A program made the position numbers and the translations under genes. Below, piece by piece: positions 63,031 to 64,000 of a stretch of DNA of 64,000 nt (positions within the stretch are counted from its first letter, which is position 1; every line of letters starts with the position of its first letter). The stretch spans positions 117,564-181,563 of the forward strand of contig NZ_FXYX01000003.1 in the NCBI RefSeq assembly GCF_900169265.1, read 5' to 3'. This DNA comes from Brevibacterium iodinum ATCC 49514. Lineage in GTDB: Bacteria > Actinomycetota > Actinomycetes > Actinomycetales > Brevibacteriaceae. The notes below the pieces were generated by a model. The model worked only from the letters and a program-made list of their open reading frames with translations. It did not search any database and had not been told where the DNA came from.

Positions 63031-63840
63031 GTGTTCGAAGCCCTCGCCGGAGGCATCGATGTCACCTGGACGATGGTCCTGTGGCTGCTTGCCGCGGGAG
63101 TCCTGGCCGGGTGGATCGATGCCGTCGTCGGCGGGGGCGGACTGATCCAGCTGCCCGCGCTGCTGCTCGTGCCGGGGATGAGCCCCGTCCAAGCGGTCGC
63201 GACGAACAAGATCGGGTCGATTGCGGGCACGACCGCCTCGGCGGTCACCTACCTGCGCAAGATCACCCCGGACCGGTCGGCGACGATCCCGGCCGCGGCC
63301 TCGGCGTTCTTGGGTGCCGTGCTCGGCGCGAAGCTCGCGACCTTGGTGCCCAGCGACGCGTTCACTCCGATCATCCTGCTCGCGCTCATCGGGGTCGGGA
63401 TCTTCACCGTGCTCAATCCGAGCCTCGGCGCCGATGCCACGCTGCGGTTCGGGGAAACCTCGAAACGTCACCACGCGCTGTCGTGGCTGATCGGGCTCGT
63501 CATCGGCATCTACGACGGAGTGCTCGGGCCGGGGACGGGATCGTTCCTCGTCATCGCCTTCGTCTCGATCATCGGATTCTCATTCCTGCAGGCCTCGGCC
63601 ACGGCGAAGGTGATCAACTGGGCGACGAACTTCGGAGCGCTCGTCTACTTCATTCCCGACGGTCAGGTCGTCTGGCTGCTGGGTGTTATCATGGCCGTCG
63701 GCAATGTCACCGGCGGGATCTTCGGTGCCCGCACCGCGCTGGCGAAGGGCTCCGGGTTCGTCCGCGTCGTCTTCGTCATCGTCGTCTCCGCGCTGATCCT
63801 CAAACTCGGCTCCGACTTCATCTCCACCCTCATCCACTAA
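63031..63840 (+). CDS. TSUP/TauE-SafE family membrane transporter
   Basis: A 269-residue protein with about eight helices in two homologous halves. The motifs VGGGGLIQLPALLLVPGMSP, the NKIGSIAGTTASAVTY segment and DGVLGPGTGSFLVIAFVSI are the family repeats. Members export or import sulfite, sulfoacetate, taurine or other organic acids; the substrate is not visible. GTG start 9 bp after proS. A copy of the 54-bp palindrome follows the stop at once. Confidence 0.88.
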   Translation: MFEALAGGIDVTWTMVLWLLAAGVLAGWIDAVVGGGGLIQLPALLLVPGMSPVQAVATNKIGSIAGTTASAVTYLRKITPDRSATIPAAASAFLGAVLGAKLATLVPSDAFTPIILLALIGVGIFTVLNPSLGADATLRFGETSKRHHALSWLIGLVIGIYDGVLGPGTGSFLVIAFVSIIGFSFLQASATAKVINWATNFGALVYFIPDGQVVWLLGVIMAVGNVTGGIFGARTALAKGSGFVRVVFVIVVSALILKLGSDFISTLIH

Positions 63841-63843
63841 TTG

Positions 63844-63870
63844 CTACCTGATGGCGGCCCAGCAACCTCG
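63844..63870. repeat. Half of the 54-bp palindrome, cut at its centre
   Basis: Matches the left arm of 20461-20514 in 26 of 27 bases (T instead of C at 63852). The two following bases CG still fit the right arm, and then the sequence becomes the end of an insertion sequence. Confidence 0.88.
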
Positions 63871-63872
63871 CG

Positions 63873-64000
63873 CTGGAGTGGTCCCCAATAGTTGGACTGC
63901 TGTGGGGTCAGCATAAAGCAGTTACCGGCTGTTCGGCTGTGGCGGTCTTGGTCCGATATTCCATCGGGGCAAGACCGCCAAGCCGTGTCGAGATCCTCTC
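63873..64000 (-). mobile_element. IS3-type insertion sequence, one end only
   Basis: Starts in the middle of the palindromic repeat. The outer end contains TGGTCCCCAATAGTTGGAC (63878-63896), probably the terminal inverted repeat, and the transposase reading frame begins inside it. The remainder lies beyond the window, so the target duplication cannot be checked. Strand is given by the transposase. Confidence 0.72.
63908..64000 (-). CDS. IS3-family transposase OrfB, C-terminal end (partial)
   Basis: The last 30 codons of a transposase read in from the right edge. The residues ERISTRLGGLAPMEYRTK fit the end of IS3-type integrase-core transposases, where HxxLGGxTPxEY is common; the stop is the TGA at 63910-63908. 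The catalytic DDE residues are outside the window. Confidence 0.72.
   Translation of the reverse strand, partial: ERISTRLGGLAPMEYRTKTATAEQPVTALC

Noticed and set aside
61282..63474. 730-codon open frame on the minus strand
   Set aside because: It is antisense to proS and the TSUP gene; composition is Gly/Asp/Arg-rich with no family resemblance, the usual shadow of GC-rich codons.

Overview
The window is chromosomal DNA from a high-GC actinobacterium. Gene order (coaD-DUF177-rpmF-rnc-mutM / smc-ftsY-amt-ffh-rpsP-khpA-rimM-trmD-rplS-lepB-rnhB-DUF2469-yraN-comM-dprA-xerC / rpsB-tsf-pyrH-frr-cdsA-rlmN / dxr-rip-ispG-GNAT-proS), frequent GTG starts, ATGA stop/start overlaps and a cysteine-free L32 point to Micrococcales, with Brevibacterium as my best guess (inference, no database used). 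An EhuBCD-like ectoine uptake cassette and a BCCT carrier suggest an osmotically stressed habitat such as cheese rind, skin or saline soil. Layout: 1-3183 holds the ehu transporter (minus strand, cut by the left edge) and a divergent FadR-type regulator with palindromic candidate operators between them. 3180-7425 is the coaD to mutM housekeeping run. 7426-22309 is accessory DNA lying where mutM and smc are normally neighbours. It contains (a) 7426-10373, a graveyard of degraded genes (LysR and dehydrogenase fragments, a PfpI gene that has lost its catalytic centre, a split ABM-type remnant around a strong nested hairpin) plus intact GlcG-like and ABM genes; (b) 10374-19655, a mobilization and heavy-metal island with two related mobC-mobA-mobB cassettes, in each of which a membrane-anchored coiled-coil gene is read in another frame inside the 3' end of the relaxase gene, together with a divergent mer unit (merA plus MerT-like against merR) and a CmtR-P1B ATPase-thioredoxin-like operon; (c) 19656-22309, a membrane protein and the BCCT carrier, separated by a perfect 54-bp palindrome. 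A tRNA-Asn (22449-22521) precedes smc. 22609-63840 is core genome: chromosome organisation and protein targeting (smc, ftsY, ffh), ammonium uptake, ribosomal proteins and their modification factors, signal peptidases, natural-transformation-type genes (comM, dprA), XerC, a two-domain cell-wall peptidase, translation factors, UMP kinase, CDP-DAG synthase, RlmN, a DivIVA-domain protein, a glutaryl-CoA dehydrogenase-like enzyme, MEP-pathway genes dxr and ispG around a site-2 protease, an NrtR-like regulator, an Hsp15-like protein and ProRS. At the right edge a second copy of the 54-bp palindrome is cut at its centre by the end of an IS3-type insertion sequence. The most unusual content is the doubled overprinted mobilization cassette: its 458-bp near-identical 3' ends form direct repeats that bracket the mer genes. 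Several core enzymes (TrmD, RnhB, XerC, RlmN, the site-2 protease) carry extra hydrophilic, low-complexity inserts.
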